The notes: generated by a model not told the origin, from the letters alone. A stretch of 33,400 nt of DNA from Promethearchaeota archaeon (GCA_016839765.1 JAEOTP010000020.1:1-33400); one strand, 5' to 3'. Numbered from the stretch's first letter, positions 15,542 through 24,333 are shown. Numbers and translations: made by a program.

Positions 15542-16945
15542 ATTAATAAGAGTTTCTAAAGCCTCTAATACTTTTTTTCCACTATCCATTATGGTATAGT
15601 ATACATTTTTCCCACTTTTTTCTCTGGATATTAATTTTTTTTCTTCTAACTCCTTTAAATGTTGATAAACAGCAGCTACACTAATTGATCCTAGCATATC
15701 TTTTATTTTAGTTCCATAAATACCTTTTTTACCTGCTAAAGAAATCTGAGTTAATATTTTCAATTTTGTACTTAATAAATTACCCATTCCAGCGGTTTTA
15801 GTTCTAGAGGAGAGTGCTTCTAAAACATAGGGTGCTTTTAATCCACTACCAGTAATAAGACAAACTATTTTTTCACTAGAATCAAATAATTCTTGCTGAT
15901 TTAAAATTTGAACTGCAGCTAAGGTTAAAGCAGAAGCAGGTTCAGCAAAAATACCTTCATTTCTAATTAATTCATCAATTGAATTTAAAATCAAATTTTC
16001 TGGAACAGCTAATGAAGTACCGTTACTTTCTTTTATAAATTTGATTGCTAAATCTTTATATGCAGGGTTTTTTACGAAAATACCTAATGCCAATGATTTT
16101 AAAATTTCCTTTTCTTCTCTTATTTTATGTTTTTTATGAAGAAACCCATCTACTATAGGAGCAGATATTTGAGATTGCACACCAATTAATTTTGGAACCT
16201 TTTGAATAATATTTGCTTCTTTAAGTTCATTATAGCTTTTCCATAAACTTACTAATAATTCCCCGCTTCCCATTGGAATTACTATCCAATCAGGAAGCCC
16301 TATTTGTTGATAAATCTCAAATCCAATTGTTTTTTGAGCTTCAATCGTAAGGGGGTTATATTCAGTAGTACATTGGTAATACTCTTTGTATTTAGAATCT
16401 AAAGCTAATTTAATAGCATCATCAATCAATTCCCCATCTACTATTATTTCAGAATTATAAGCAATCATCTGGGCTCTTTTTCCGATATCAATTTCACTTG
16501 GTATGATATTCACGCATTCTATTCCTTCTAATGATGCATAGGCAGCAATAGAAGCTCCTTGATTTCCATTAGAGGCACAAACCACTTTATCATATTCCCA
16601 ACTACGTGCGTGAGAAATTAATAATGCTGCAGGTCGATCTTTAAATGAATTGGTAGGATTTAGTGTTTCATCCTTGAAAAATAAATTTTTAAGTCCTAAA
16701 ATCTGTCCTATTTTTTCAGATTCCTTACATGGAGTACCACCTTCTCTTTTATCTAAAGAAACAAGAAAATCCTTTTCTATTTGTGGAAATGTAAAGTAAA
16801 AATCCCAAAAAGTATTAAGAGATTTGGAAAAATTACGTCGGTAGCTCTGAATATTTGTTTTAAACCACAAAAAACTTCCACAATGAGGGCATATATACTC
16901 AACTTTAGTAAATTTATATTCTCTGCTACAGTTAGTACAATTCAA
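15533..16945 (-). CDS. Threonine synthase-like PLP enzyme fused to a C-terminal winged-helix domain
   Basis: A pyridoxal-phosphate enzyme of the threonine synthase family, which converts O-phosphohomoserine to threonine. Residues 1-25 are a zinc ribbon (C3, C6, C19, C22). The PLP lysine is in NPTNSFKDRPAA (Lys102), and the phosphate-binding loop is ASNGNQGASIA (from 124). IPMGSGELLVS and CLITGSGLKAP fit the PLP cradle. Residues about 393-465 form a winged helix: KILTQISLAGKKGIYGTKI, then AAVYQHLKELEEKKLISREK and a wing VYYTIMDSG, in the style of ArsR/PadR regulators. The fusion suggests DNA binding tied to enzyme state, or a regulatory tail. The start is TTG, immediately before the zinc ribbon. 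Its stop overlaps the end of the ECF gene. Confidence 0.85.
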   Translation of the reverse strand: MNCTNCSREYKFTKVEYICPHCGSFLWFKTNIQSYRRNFSKSLNTFWDFYFTFPQIEKDFLVSLDKREGGTPCKESEKIGQILGLKNLFFKDETLNPTNSFKDRPAALLISHARSWEYDKVVCASNGNQGASIAAYASLEGIECVNIIPSEIDIGKRAQMIAYNSEIIVDGELIDDAIKLALDSKYKEYYQCTTEYNPLTIEAQKTIGFEIYQQIGLPDWIVIPMGSGELLVSLWKSYNELKEANIIQKVPKLIGVQSQISAPIVDGFLHKKHKIREEKEILKSLALGIFVKNPAYKDLAIKFIKESNGTSLAVPENLILNSIDELIRNEGIFAEPASALTLAAVQILNQQELFDSSEKIVCLITGSGLKAPYVLEALSSRTKTAGMGNLLSTKLKILTQISLAGKKGIYGTKIKDMLGSISVAAVYQHLKELEEKKLISREKSGKNVYYTIMDSGKKVLEALETLINLF

Positions 16946-17124
16946 AAAAATGGGTTCCCGAATTACAAACTAACCTCGATAATATTAATTCTCTCAAAAA
17001 AAGTCTCTATATTTAATTATGGGTAATTTAATTTAATAAATTCTCTGCAAGAAAAAACAATATAAATAGATTATTTTAAGAAATTGCTATAAAGCTGAAG
17101 AAAAGTAAAAATAATTAAGTTCCT

Positions 17125-17607
17125 TTATTTTTTTATTATGTCATTAGAGGCATAAGCAGCAAGAATTTCGCCAAAAAATAAATTATGAATCGATAAATCA
17201 CCAGATTTATCAATATGTCTTACCTTACACTCATAACTTAAGATACAATCCTTAATCGTAGGTATTTTAATTCGTTTTCCTGGGATAATATCTAATCCAG
17301 CTTTATTAAATTTATCAACATCTCTTCCAGAATAATCTCCCGCTATTTCAATTGCTCTTATAATTTTATTAGAAGGAATATTTACGGTAAATTCATCTAT
17401 ATTTTTAGTTAATAATTCAAAAGAATAACGTGAAGGAGCGACACCAACAGTAATTATAGGAAGCCCCCACATTTCACCAATCATTTTATATAATAATGCC
17501 ATAACATTTGGCTTATTATTTTTATCTATTGTTACCAAGAGTGCAGCTTCAGACATAAAATACTCTATATAGTCATATGGTTGAATTTCATGACGTTTTT
17601 CTGACAT
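17125..17607 (-). CDS. Flavin reductase-like FMN-binding protein
   Basis: A split-barrel FMN-binding protein of the flavin reductase-like family (DIM6/NTAB type). The order matches the family: an early strand AALLVTIDKNNKPNVMAL, the aromatic-proline strand PIITVGVAPSRYSFELL, IDEFTVNIPS, then AIEIAGDYSGRDVDKFNKAGL and the barrel strands CILSYECKVRHID and HNLFFGEILAAYA. It would use reduced flavin made with NAD(P)H; the acceptor is unknown. The 161-residue length is normal for the single-domain form. ATG at 17607 is preferred to a GTG three codons upstream. The small zinc-ribbon gene lies upstream on the same strand, about 40 bases away. Confidence 0.85.
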   Translation of the reverse strand: MSEKRHEIQPYDYIEYFMSEAALLVTIDKNNKPNVMALLYKMIGEMWGLPIITVGVAPSRYSFELLTKNIDEFTVNIPSNKIIRAIEIAGDYSGRDVDKFNKAGLDIIPGKRIKIPTIKDCILSYECKVRHIDKSGDLSIHNLFFGEILAAYASNDIIKK

Positions 17608-17648
17608 TAAATTCACATAAGTATATTATTTTAATTCGGTTTCAATTT

Positions 17649-17888
17649 TTAGGGTTTAAAAGGTTGATCATGGATAATCTTATCGATTGCTTCCATGCAC
17701 GCTTCTTCCCAATCGTTATCTGGATCTATATTTTTACTACAATCCGGACACCAATCTTCAGAATATCCTTCATCCCAATCATCATCTTCTAAATCGCCGT
17801 TTAAGGTGCTTCCACAATATAAACAAACACCATCATCATACCTATCTAAAATTTCTGAAATTAGTTTAATTTTTTTTTTGGAATTCAT
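17649..17888 (-). CDS. Small acidic zinc-ribbon protein
   Basis: A 79-residue hypothetical protein. C22 and C25 (CLYCGS) with C47 and C50 (CPDCS) give a four-cysteine zinc ribbon, separated by a very acidic stretch (GDLEDDDWDEGYSEDW). The flanks are a basic N-terminal helix (MNSKKKIKLISEILDRY) and a C-terminal amphipathic helix. The charge pattern is unlike a DNA-binding ribbon and suggests a protein-protein adaptor. Its ATG at 17888 is about 85 bases before the NMO gene's end, all on the minus strand, so the three genes at 17125-19008 may form one transcription unit. No family is recognised. Long plus-strand frames over it are shadows of its composition. Confidence 0.65.
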   Translation of the reverse strand: MNSKKKIKLISEILDRYDDGVCLYCGSTLNGDLEDDDWDEGYSEDWCPDCSKNIDPDNDWEEACMEAIDKIIHDQPFKP

Positions 17889-17973
17889 TTGATTTCAACT
17901 TTTTAATATAATCAAACTAATCATCATGTTATAATATAATAAAAAAAAGGGGTTTAAAAGATTATTTCCTTGA

Positions 17974-19008
17974 TTATTTAATTATTTGTTTTGTATTCAC
18001 TAAATATTTCTCAGCAGTTTTTACAATATTATTAATTATATCTTTAACACTCTCTGTTGAATTTATAAGTCCAATACTCTGCCCCAATAATACTGCTCCA
18101 TCTTCTATATCACCATTATATATCATCTCATAGCGTTTATTTTCTTCAACTAACTTTTCTGCTGTTAATTCTTCCTCTAATGCTAATTTTTCTTCTTTAC
18201 TAGATACTGGTTTATGAGCTAACGCATAATCGTTTTTCCATAGACGAATTGGTCCTAATACACCTAGACAATACATTGTATCACTTGCTTTAGCAGAGGG
18301 AACGACATTTTTATAATTTTCATGAAATTCACTTTCTTTTGAAGCAATAAATCTAGATCCCATTGCAATTGCTCCTGCACCCATAGCTAAAGCTCCTGCT
18401 AAACCTTCCCCAGTAGCAAATCCCCCACAAGCAATTAATGGAGTATCTGGAAATTTCTGTTTAACTTGCTGTATAAGAACTAAGGTACTTACCTTTTCGT
18501 AAGATTGATGCCCTCCTCCTTCCCAACCTGTAACAACCATACCATCTACTCCTGCGGTAACACATTTACCTGCAAGCCATAAGGCAGGAGCTACATGAAA
18601 ATGTTTAATATTTGAACCACTTTCTTTTAGTTTTTCAAATGATCTATTATGAATCATCTTAGGAGTACCAGCACTTGTGAGGACATAAACACATTGCTCT
18701 CTTATTTTTTGATTTTCCCTAATAAATCTAGGAATTACTCTGCAAAGAGTAGGAGCGTCAACCTGTAATCTAGCAGTTCTAATATTGAACCCGAAAGGTT
18801 TATCTGTATGTTCTACTACATATTCCATGTTTTTCTTCATTTCATCTATACTGCTTTTTCCAAAGAGATTTGTATGACTTAAAACACCTAATCCTCCCGC
18901 CTCGGAAACAGCAACCGTCAGTTCAGTTGTATAAAATGGACCCATAGGAGCGGCAATAATTGGATATTTAATCCCTAACATTTCTGTTATATTAGTTTCT
19001 AATACCAC
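17974..19008 (-). CDS. Nitronate monooxygenase / 2-nitropropane dioxygenase-like flavoenzyme
   Basis: An FMN-dependent TIM-barrel enzyme of the nitronate monooxygenase group, which also contains FabK-type enoyl-ACP reductases. The N-terminus MLGIKYPIIAAPMGPF and AVSEAGGLGVLSH are characteristic. So are the central DGMVVTGWEGGGHQS, with the conserved His, and the FMN-phosphate loop PLIACGGFATGEGLAGALAMGAGAIAMGSRF. Archaea lack type II fatty-acid synthesis of the bacterial kind, so FabK activity is unlikely; detoxification of alkyl nitronates or another flavin oxidation is more probable. The start is GTG. The 344-residue length is usual. The zinc-ribbon and flavin-reductase-like genes follow on the same strand. 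Confidence 0.88.
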   Translation of the reverse strand: MVLETNITEMLGIKYPIIAAPMGPFYTTELTVAVSEAGGLGVLSHTNLFGKSSIDEMKKNMEYVVEHTDKPFGFNIRTARLQVDAPTLCRVIPRFIRENQKIREQCVYVLTSAGTPKMIHNRSFEKLKESGSNIKHFHVAPALWLAGKCVTAGVDGMVVTGWEGGGHQSYEKVSTLVLIQQVKQKFPDTPLIACGGFATGEGLAGALAMGAGAIAMGSRFIASKESEFHENYKNVVPSAKASDTMYCLGVLGPIRLWKNDYALAHKPVSSKEEKLALEEELTAEKLVEENKRYEMIYNGDIEDGAVLLGQSIGLINSTESVKDIINNIVKTAEKYLVNTKQIIK

Positions 19009-19418
19009 TTTTCTAACCCAATTTTCCCTTTTTAATTTATATTTATTATATTATTAAACGTAGTAGAATTTAAAATTTTAATAGGTTTAAAAAGAGATTT
19101 CAACTAAAGGGGAATTTTTTTTTCATTATAAATATAATTATAAGTATTCTTTCCAAGAAAAGTAATGTTAGATAAAACGAGATTTGAAAATATTTCTATA
19201 CTCTATTACAATAGTTACAGCTCCCCTTGCTTTATTTTTAGTTGTTTATAATATAATAGTTATGTTAAAACGTATTTACACGTATTTAAGGGAATTTAAA
19301 CTTGGAGAAAGTTAATTACTTTTGATTATTTTTAATGATCCAATTACTAATTATTTTTTAATAATATCAGTGCTTTATTCTTAATAACATCTCTAATGAT
19401 TAATTTCATCGAGCTATT
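19009..19418. other. Intergenic region of 410 bases between divergent genes
   Basis: AT-rich spacer between the divergent NMO and sugar-kinase genes. It contains one possible small membrane-protein frame (19184-19315, listed separately) and a tandem ACGTATTTA pair within that frame. TATA-like tracts are present, for example TTATAAATA near 19129 and TTTATAATATAA near 19245. No RNA gene or repeat array is seen. Confidence 0.5.
19184..19315 (+). CDS. Possible 43-residue single-span membrane protein
   Basis: A frame from TTG at 19184 to TAA at 19315 would encode a short hydrophobic helix (IVTAPLALFLVVYNIIVML) followed by a basic, tyrosine-rich tail (KRIYTYLREFKLGES). That is the pattern of a tail-out micro membrane protein. 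A TATA-like TTATAAATA lies about 55 bases upstream. There is no strong ribosome-binding site, and the start is a guess. Short hydrophobic frames arise by chance in AT-rich DNA, so this is tentative. Confidence 0.3.
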   Translation: MKIFLYSITIVTAPLALFLVVYNIIVMLKRIYTYLREFKLGES

Positions 19419-20375
19419 ATGTATCCAGATATAATTTGTGTAGGGGAATTATTAGTTGAAATAATGCGAAAAGATATTGATAATCCTCATGGAAAGATTG
19501 GTACTATATATAAAGGACCCTATCCAAGTGGTGCTCCCGCTATTTTTATTGACTCGGCAGCTCGTATGTCTAAACCATTTAATTTTTCAACAGGACATAT
19601 TGGTGTTGTAGGCAACGATGAATTCGGGGAGTGTATTATAGAAAAACTTCAAATGGATGGTGTTGATATTTCGCAGATTCGAATTATTAGTAACGAAACA
19701 ACGGGAATTGCTTTCAATCAATATAATTTTGATGGAACTCGTAAGTTTATTTTTGCAGTGGGAGCGGCAGGTAAAACTTCATCAGATGATATTAGAAAGG
19801 ATTACTTTTCAAACATAAGGGCTTTACATATCACGGGTAGTGCCCTTTCTATTAGTGAATCCTCTCGGGATGCTTGTTATAAGGCAATAAGAATGGCTAA
19901 AGAGACGAACCCGAATGTTACCATTTCATTTGATCCAAATTTGCGCCCTGAAATGCTTGATATAGGAATTATATTAAAAATAACTGAACCAGTATTAAAC
20001 AACACCAACATTTTATTACCTAGTGGGGAAGAAGCAGAAATGTTGGCAGGCATAAAGGGTGAAATTAAAGCATGTAAGTTATTATTAGAAAAAGGCCCTA
20101 AAATCGTAATTTTAAAACAAGGAAGTAAGGGATGTACAATATTTTCTGCGAAATATGAAGAAGGTGTAAAAGTTCCAAGCTTTAATGTTAAAGAAATAGA
20201 TCCAACTGGTGCAGGAGATTCATTTGGGGGTGCTTTCATTGTGGGATATTTGGCTGGATGGCAATTAATTAGAGCTGCAAAATTTGCTAATGCTGTTGGA
20301 GCTCTTAAAGTTCAAAATTTTGGGCCCATGCCAGATACAACCTATGAAAAGGTTGAAATTTTTATGAAGAATTAA
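19419..20375 (+). CDS. PfkB-family carbohydrate kinase (2-keto-3-deoxygluconate kinase-like)
   Basis: A ribokinase/PfkB-fold sugar kinase. The N-terminal strand IICVGELLVEIM and the GIAFNQYNFDGTRKF lid region fit. The two family signatures are HIGVVGNDEFGE near the start and DPTGAGDSFGGAF at 261-273, with Asp267 as catalytic base and the GAGD anion hole. The early PSGAPAIFIDSAARM segment and the length of 318 resemble 2-keto-3-deoxygluconate kinases of the archaeal Entner-Doudoroff branch. A ribokinase-, fructokinase- or nucleoside-kinase-type substrate cannot be excluded. It starts at ATG 19419 and is alone on this strand. Its final 14 bases overlap the end of the convergent metallophosphoesterase gene. 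Confidence 0.85.
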   Translation: MYPDIICVGELLVEIMRKDIDNPHGKIGTIYKGPYPSGAPAIFIDSAARMSKPFNFSTGHIGVVGNDEFGECIIEKLQMDGVDISQIRIISNETTGIAFNQYNFDGTRKFIFAVGAAGKTSSDDIRKDYFSNIRALHITGSALSISESSRDACYKAIRMAKETNPNVTISFDPNLRPEMLDIGIILKITEPVLNNTNILLPSGEEAEMLAGIKGEIKACKLLLEKGPKIVILKQGSKGCTIFSAKYEEGVKVPSFNVKEIDPTGAGDSFGGAFIVGYLAGWQLIRAAKFANAVGALKVQNFGPMPDTTYEKVEIFMKN

Positions 20376-22368
20376 AATTTTTAAAATGCAGAGAAAATAC
20401 TTTCACTTTCGTGATCTGATTGTTTTTTATAGAATAAAACCTAAATCCAGGAGGCTTATACTTGAAGTGTGCGGATAATGGACCCAATGCATTACATTGA
20501 AATACAAAAGGCTTATTTACGTCAAACCATATTTTTAAATCAGAAGGGTCTTTAAAAGTATCGAACTTTTTACGATAAGTCGATGTATATACTTCACAAG
20601 GAACTTCAATATAAATTGGAAAGAACCAAAATCCAAAGTTAATTTTTTCAGTTTCTTGTGCTTCTTTTAATCGATATTCCTTTAATGTATGGGTATGGCC
20701 ACACAAGATAAGGTCTACTTTTCTTCTGATTATTTTATCAGAACCAGTAACTATTCTAAGTAAAGTAGCCCAATTATACATAATTGTTTGATACTTTAAA
20801 TTTAACATTTGATCTATTCGTCCTGTCATATTTATATTCTTTAAGTTATCTTCATGGAAATCAGACCAATCTAATTTTCTATTTTTTATTCCTAATTGCT
20901 TTTTATATTTTCTTCGTTTAGAAGTGCTTAAATTTGGAGATATTGGAGGAGTATGCATAACAATGATGATCTTTTCATTATGTGAAAGTTTAATATATGT
21001 CCTTAATAAATCAACTTGGTAATCTTTAATACCCTTAGTGCTTGGTCCACCTGTAAGTAAGTCATGGAGATCAGCAACTGAATCTTGCCCAGTATCAAGA
21101 AAAATAAAAGTATAATTATCTCCAATTCTCAACCTAAAATTAAGATTTGGATTAATATATCTAAAATAATCTATTATATATTTATCTTTAGACTTAAGAG
21201 CCGTTAAATAATTGAAAAATTTGATGTCATAATATCCTTTAATATCAGAATTCGTCATACCAAATATTTTATGAATTTGACTAAACCTCATACCGTAATG
21301 TTCCTTACGGTAGTCATGATTTCCTATTGTTGTGAAAATTGGAACTAAAATTTCTTTTTTATTAATATATTCAGAATCTTTTCCTAAGTATGGAGGTTTA
21401 TCTAAACCCCTGTTCAAACCTAGTAGAATTTCAATAAAAACATGAAAGTTATTCTCATATTGATAATTTCCCCTGGCTATATTAAGATAATCAATTAAGT
21501 CACCAGTCATTAAAATAAAATCTAAATCATTTTGTATAGCTTTTCTATTTACAAATTCAATAAAAAGTCTTAAACTATAATTGAAATTATACTTAGCATA
21601 TCTCAATTCTTCATATTTTTCTTCCTGAAAATCTTCTCGAAATTCAAAATCTCTTGTTAAAACGGATGTATCAACTTTATTAATTTTCTTCCTTCTTTTT
21701 TTATAGTTCTCCAATTTAGCTCTTGCTTTTTCTTTAAGAAAGTTTAAGATAAAATCATTTCTACGAGCTATATGGAAATCTGAAGCATGAATAAACTCGA
21801 AACTTTTCCAATCCTTATTAAATATAGCAATACTATGGTAATTTACCTTATTATCGCTCCTATTAGGGATATCATGAACGATATCGAATAATAAGAAGTT
21901 TCTTTTTATTTCCTTTAGCAATTGCTCAATTTGTTTCACAACAGAAATTTCTATTTCAAATTTTACATGATATAACTCCTTTCTTTTTCCGAATATATTA
22001 TCTAATTGTAAAACGCTATTGTATATGTCCCAAATAATACAATTTTGTTCCTCCAAAATAGGTTGATCTCTAAAATCTAAGTTTTCAATTTTAGAAATCT
22101 CAGCCAATTTAATAGGATATAAATCCCCTCTTCTTTGTTGAAAACTTCCCTCATCCTTTAGTATTGGCTGAATAAATAGATTTAAATGAAAATATTCTAA
22201 AATTCTTTTGATAGAATGTGATGGTTTAGTGATTATTAGAGAATCAAATACGATACTTCGATTATACTCATTTGCTTTATTCTTAAAATCTCTTAAATTG
22301 AGTAAAATAGGTTGCCCTAAATTTGGCTTTATTATTATTGGAAAACTTCCTTCAGATAAATCTAACAT
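20362..22368 (-). CDS. Large calcineurin-like metallophosphoesterase with unrecognised N-terminal domain
   Basis: A dinuclear-metal phosphoesterase. The five motifs are all present: IHASDFHI (Asp197, His199), LMTGDLIDY (Asp290), TTIGNHDYR (Asn350, His351), VMHTPPIS (His472) and LCGHTHTLKEY (His558, His560). Residues 1-190 precede the catalytic core and match nothing I recognise; they read as a mixed alpha/beta domain. The core has long basic inserts (for example NYKKRRKKINK, about 221-231, and STSKRRKYKK, 481-490). The last 90 residues are beta-rich. At 668 residues it is well above the usual 250-350. No signal peptide is visible, so it is cytosolic. The substrate could be a nucleotide, lipid or protein phosphate. 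Its 3' end overlaps the sugar kinase by 14 bases. Confidence 0.82.
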   Translation of the reverse strand: MLDLSEGSFPIIIKPNLGQPILLNLRDFKNKANEYNRSIVFDSLIITKPSHSIKRILEYFHLNLFIQPILKDEGSFQQRRGDLYPIKLAEISKIENLDFRDQPILEEQNCIIWDIYNSVLQLDNIFGKRKELYHVKFEIEISVVKQIEQLLKEIKRNFLLFDIVHDIPNRSDNKVNYHSIAIFNKDWKSFEFIHASDFHIARRNDFILNFLKEKARAKLENYKKRRKKINKVDTSVLTRDFEFREDFQEEKYEELRYAKYNFNYSLRLFIEFVNRKAIQNDLDFILMTGDLIDYLNIARGNYQYENNFHVFIEILLGLNRGLDKPPYLGKDSEYINKKEILVPIFTTIGNHDYRKEHYGMRFSQIHKIFGMTNSDIKGYYDIKFFNYLTALKSKDKYIIDYFRYINPNLNFRLRIGDNYTFIFLDTGQDSVADLHDLLTGGPSTKGIKDYQVDLLRTYIKLSHNEKIIIVMHTPPISPNLSTSKRRKYKKQLGIKNRKLDWSDFHEDNLKNINMTGRIDQMLNLKYQTIMYNWATLLRIVTGSDKIIRRKVDLILCGHTHTLKEYRLKEAQETEKINFGFWFFPIYIEVPCEVYTSTYRKKFDTFKDPSDLKIWFDVNKPFVFQCNALGPLSAHFKYKPPGFRFYSIKNNQITKVKVFSLHFKNFNSS

Positions 22369-22502
22369 TTCTAATATAAATATCTCAACTTTAAATGGAT
22401 AAAATTAGCTTAATAATAATTAGTTGATTTTTTCAAATAAAAGAATTTATTTATTATTTTTATTCATATTAGAAATCTAAATGGTTTTTAGTAAAAATAT
22501 TT

Positions 22503-22528
22503 GGATAATCTAACTTTTTTAATTATCC
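22503..22528. repeat. Inverted repeat GGATAAT...ATTATCC
   Basis: Two perfect 7-base arms (22503-22509 and 22522-22528) flank a 12-base loop containing six T residues. It is the only G/C-bearing hairpin in this spacer and could be an operator, a transcript hairpin or chance. Confidence 0.35.
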
Positions 22529-22757
22529 TTATATATAAATTTATCTATTGAATTCTTTCCTGTGTTATAAAAAAATCCAATAAAGTCAAAGATTTAAATA
22601 TATGAAAATTGTATATCTTATAAGAATCTTAAATTGGATGTTTAAAATGAAAGATTATTTAATTAAACGTCTATTTGAACAAAACGAAATTCATTTTTCG
22701 TATTTAAATAAAAATTAAATTTTAAATTACAAATTCTACTTTTAATTTAATAAAGAG

Positions 22758-22770
22758 TATAAAATATAAA
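22758..22770 (+). promoter_or_regulatory. TATA box for the coiled-coil membrane protein gene
   Basis: TATAAAATATAAA is centred about 26 bases before the ATG at 22788. That spacing would give a leaderless or nearly leaderless transcript, a common archaeal arrangement. Confidence 0.5.
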
Positions 22771-22787
22771 AGTCAAAATTCAGCAAT

Positions 22788-24278
22788 ATGACGGATGAAC
22801 TAAGGGAAGACGAGGAAAGTAAGTCGGAAAGCAAAGTGGAAAAAGATGATGATAGAGTAGATAAGGAATTTTTAAGCAAAGCAAAAGATTCAAGAGACTT
22901 AATAGATAAAAAGTTAAGGAGTTTTGAAAATAGCATTGAAGATATTTCTGATACCATTAAGAATGGTGAAACTGAAGAGGAGCCAAGGAAAAAAGAGGAA
23001 ACTCAGATAGAAGAATTAAGTGATGAAATTAAGAGCGAACAAGAAAAACTTGATCAAATTAAGAAAAAAATTGATGATAAAGAAGATTATCTAACTGCTA
23101 TTGAAGAAACAATAAAAGCATTAGAGGATCGATACAATCGGAAAAATGAAGAAATGCAAAACTTAGATGAGAGAATAGAGATTACCACTGAGAGTAAAGA
23201 AACATTAGAAGAGGAATATAAGGAATTAATAAAGAATAATGAGCAATTAATCAAAACATATGAAGCTAGGCAGGTAGATTTAATAGTACTAACTGATAGT
23301 GTAAAAGAAAAAGTCACAACCCAAGACGATTTAAGATCAAAAATAGCTAAAATTAATCAGGAATTTCAAGAAAAAGAAGAACTCTTAGAAAAACAGAGAG
23401 AAGAAGCAGAAGCTTTAGATAAGAAAATAAAAAGCCTAACAGCAGAAAATGAGACTTTAAAAGGTTCAATTGGAAAAAATAGGTTTGAATTAGACCATAC
23501 GAATAAAGAAATTGAAGCTAAAGAGGAAGAAAAAAAACTACTATCGGAACAGTTAGAGAAAAAAGAACAGAGAATAAAAGTCATAGAGCAACATATTGAA
23601 GATTATAAAGAAGGATTTCCTGAGATGGAACAACAAAGACAAACATATGAAGAACTTTTAGCAAAATATAAAGTTCAATTAACTGAAAAACAACAACAAT
23701 TAATTGATGTTGAATCAAGGATTCAAGGTCTCAACGATAATTTAGAGTCTTTTGATGAACAAATTTCTAAAAAAGAAACTTTAATTGAAGCTAATGAGAA
23801 AAGAATAGATGATTTGAAAAAAGATATTGATATTAGCAATAAGGAATATATTGAAAGAGAGGAGCGGTTAAATTCTCTTACAGAAAAATTAGAATATATG
23901 CAAACTGAGCATGATAAACTTGTTAAGTCAAAAGATGTGATTGAAAACAGCACAAATGAATCTAAAGCATTACTTCAAAAATTAAAAATAGAATTAGAGA
24001 ATCAAGAAGAAGAAATAAGAGATAAAGAAAGTAGAATTCATAGATTAGAGACTTTATCATTCATCTATAGACTTTCAAAATTCTTTGGTGGGATATTAAT
24101 TGGTGTAGGGATTTTCTTTATTATTCTTGTGATAGGTGATATGTTTAATTTTATCAATTTTGGAGACGTTCAGATTATAAATTTTGGTGAGTTCAGTTTG
24201 GGGGTTCTAAGTTTATTATTATTGATAAGCGCTATATTTTCAATTATTTCTGGAATATTTCACCTCGAGAAATCTTAA
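22788..24278 (+). CDS. Long coiled-coil protein with C-terminal transmembrane hairpin
   Basis: Residues about 15-420 are an almost unbroken coiled coil. They are rich in Glu, Lys, Gln and Leu with heptad spacing and lack proline except at two short breaks (near 'EEEPRKKE' and 'GFPEMEQQ'). The last 70 residues contain two hydrophobic helices at about 433-451 and 469-490, separated by a short loop, so the rod projects from the membrane by its C-terminal end. No enzymatic domain is seen. Sequence similarity to SMC-like or golgin-like proteins would be compositional. The C-terminal anchor plus rod is the architecture of eukaryotic membrane tethers, and this genome region also carries longin-like and actin-related genes; a tether or scaffold role is inference. 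The permease gene follows after 55 bases. Confidence 0.8.
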   Translation: MTDELREDEESKSESKVEKDDDRVDKEFLSKAKDSRDLIDKKLRSFENSIEDISDTIKNGETEEEPRKKEETQIEELSDEIKSEQEKLDQIKKKIDDKEDYLTAIEETIKALEDRYNRKNEEMQNLDERIEITTESKETLEEEYKELIKNNEQLIKTYEARQVDLIVLTDSVKEKVTTQDDLRSKIAKINQEFQEKEELLEKQREEAEALDKKIKSLTAENETLKGSIGKNRFELDHTNKEIEAKEEEKKLLSEQLEKKEQRIKVIEQHIEDYKEGFPEMEQQRQTYEELLAKYKVQLTEKQQQLIDVESRIQGLNDNLESFDEQISKKETLIEANEKRIDDLKKDIDISNKEYIEREERLNSLTEKLEYMQTEHDKLVKSKDVIENSTNESKALLQKLKIELENQEEEIRDKESRIHRLETLSFIYRLSKFFGGILIGVGIFFIILVIGDMFNFINFGDVQIINFGEFSLGVLSLLLLISAIFSIISGIFHLEKS

Positions 24279-24333
24279 AATTAATAGTTTTTGATAACTT
24301 CTAATTTTAAAAAATATTAACTGACGATTAAAA

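Larger units (their letters stand above)
22369..22787. other. Intergenic region of 419 bases between divergent genes
   Basis: AT-rich spacer separating the metallophosphoesterase (minus) from the coiled-coil membrane protein (plus). It holds one inverted repeat (22503-22528), a strong TATA element next to the plus-strand gene, and a 26-codon frame at 22638-22718 (MFKMKDYLIKRLFEQNEI...) that is too short to call. No RNA gene is recognised. Confidence 0.5.

Noticed and set aside
17577-17892. Several plus-strand frames over the zinc-ribbon and flavin-reductase genes
   Set aside because: They are rich in His, Ser, Ile and Phe with no motif, and are explained as shadows of the acidic minus-strand genes.
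22638-22718. 26-codon plus-strand frame before the coiled-coil gene
   Set aside because: It is too short and has no ribosome-binding site; it is expected by chance in AT-rich DNA.
23087-23953. Serine- and leucine-rich minus-strand frames opposite the coiled-coil gene
   Set aside because: Their low-complexity Ser/Phe/Leu composition is the reverse complement of Glu/Lys-rich coiled-coil codons.
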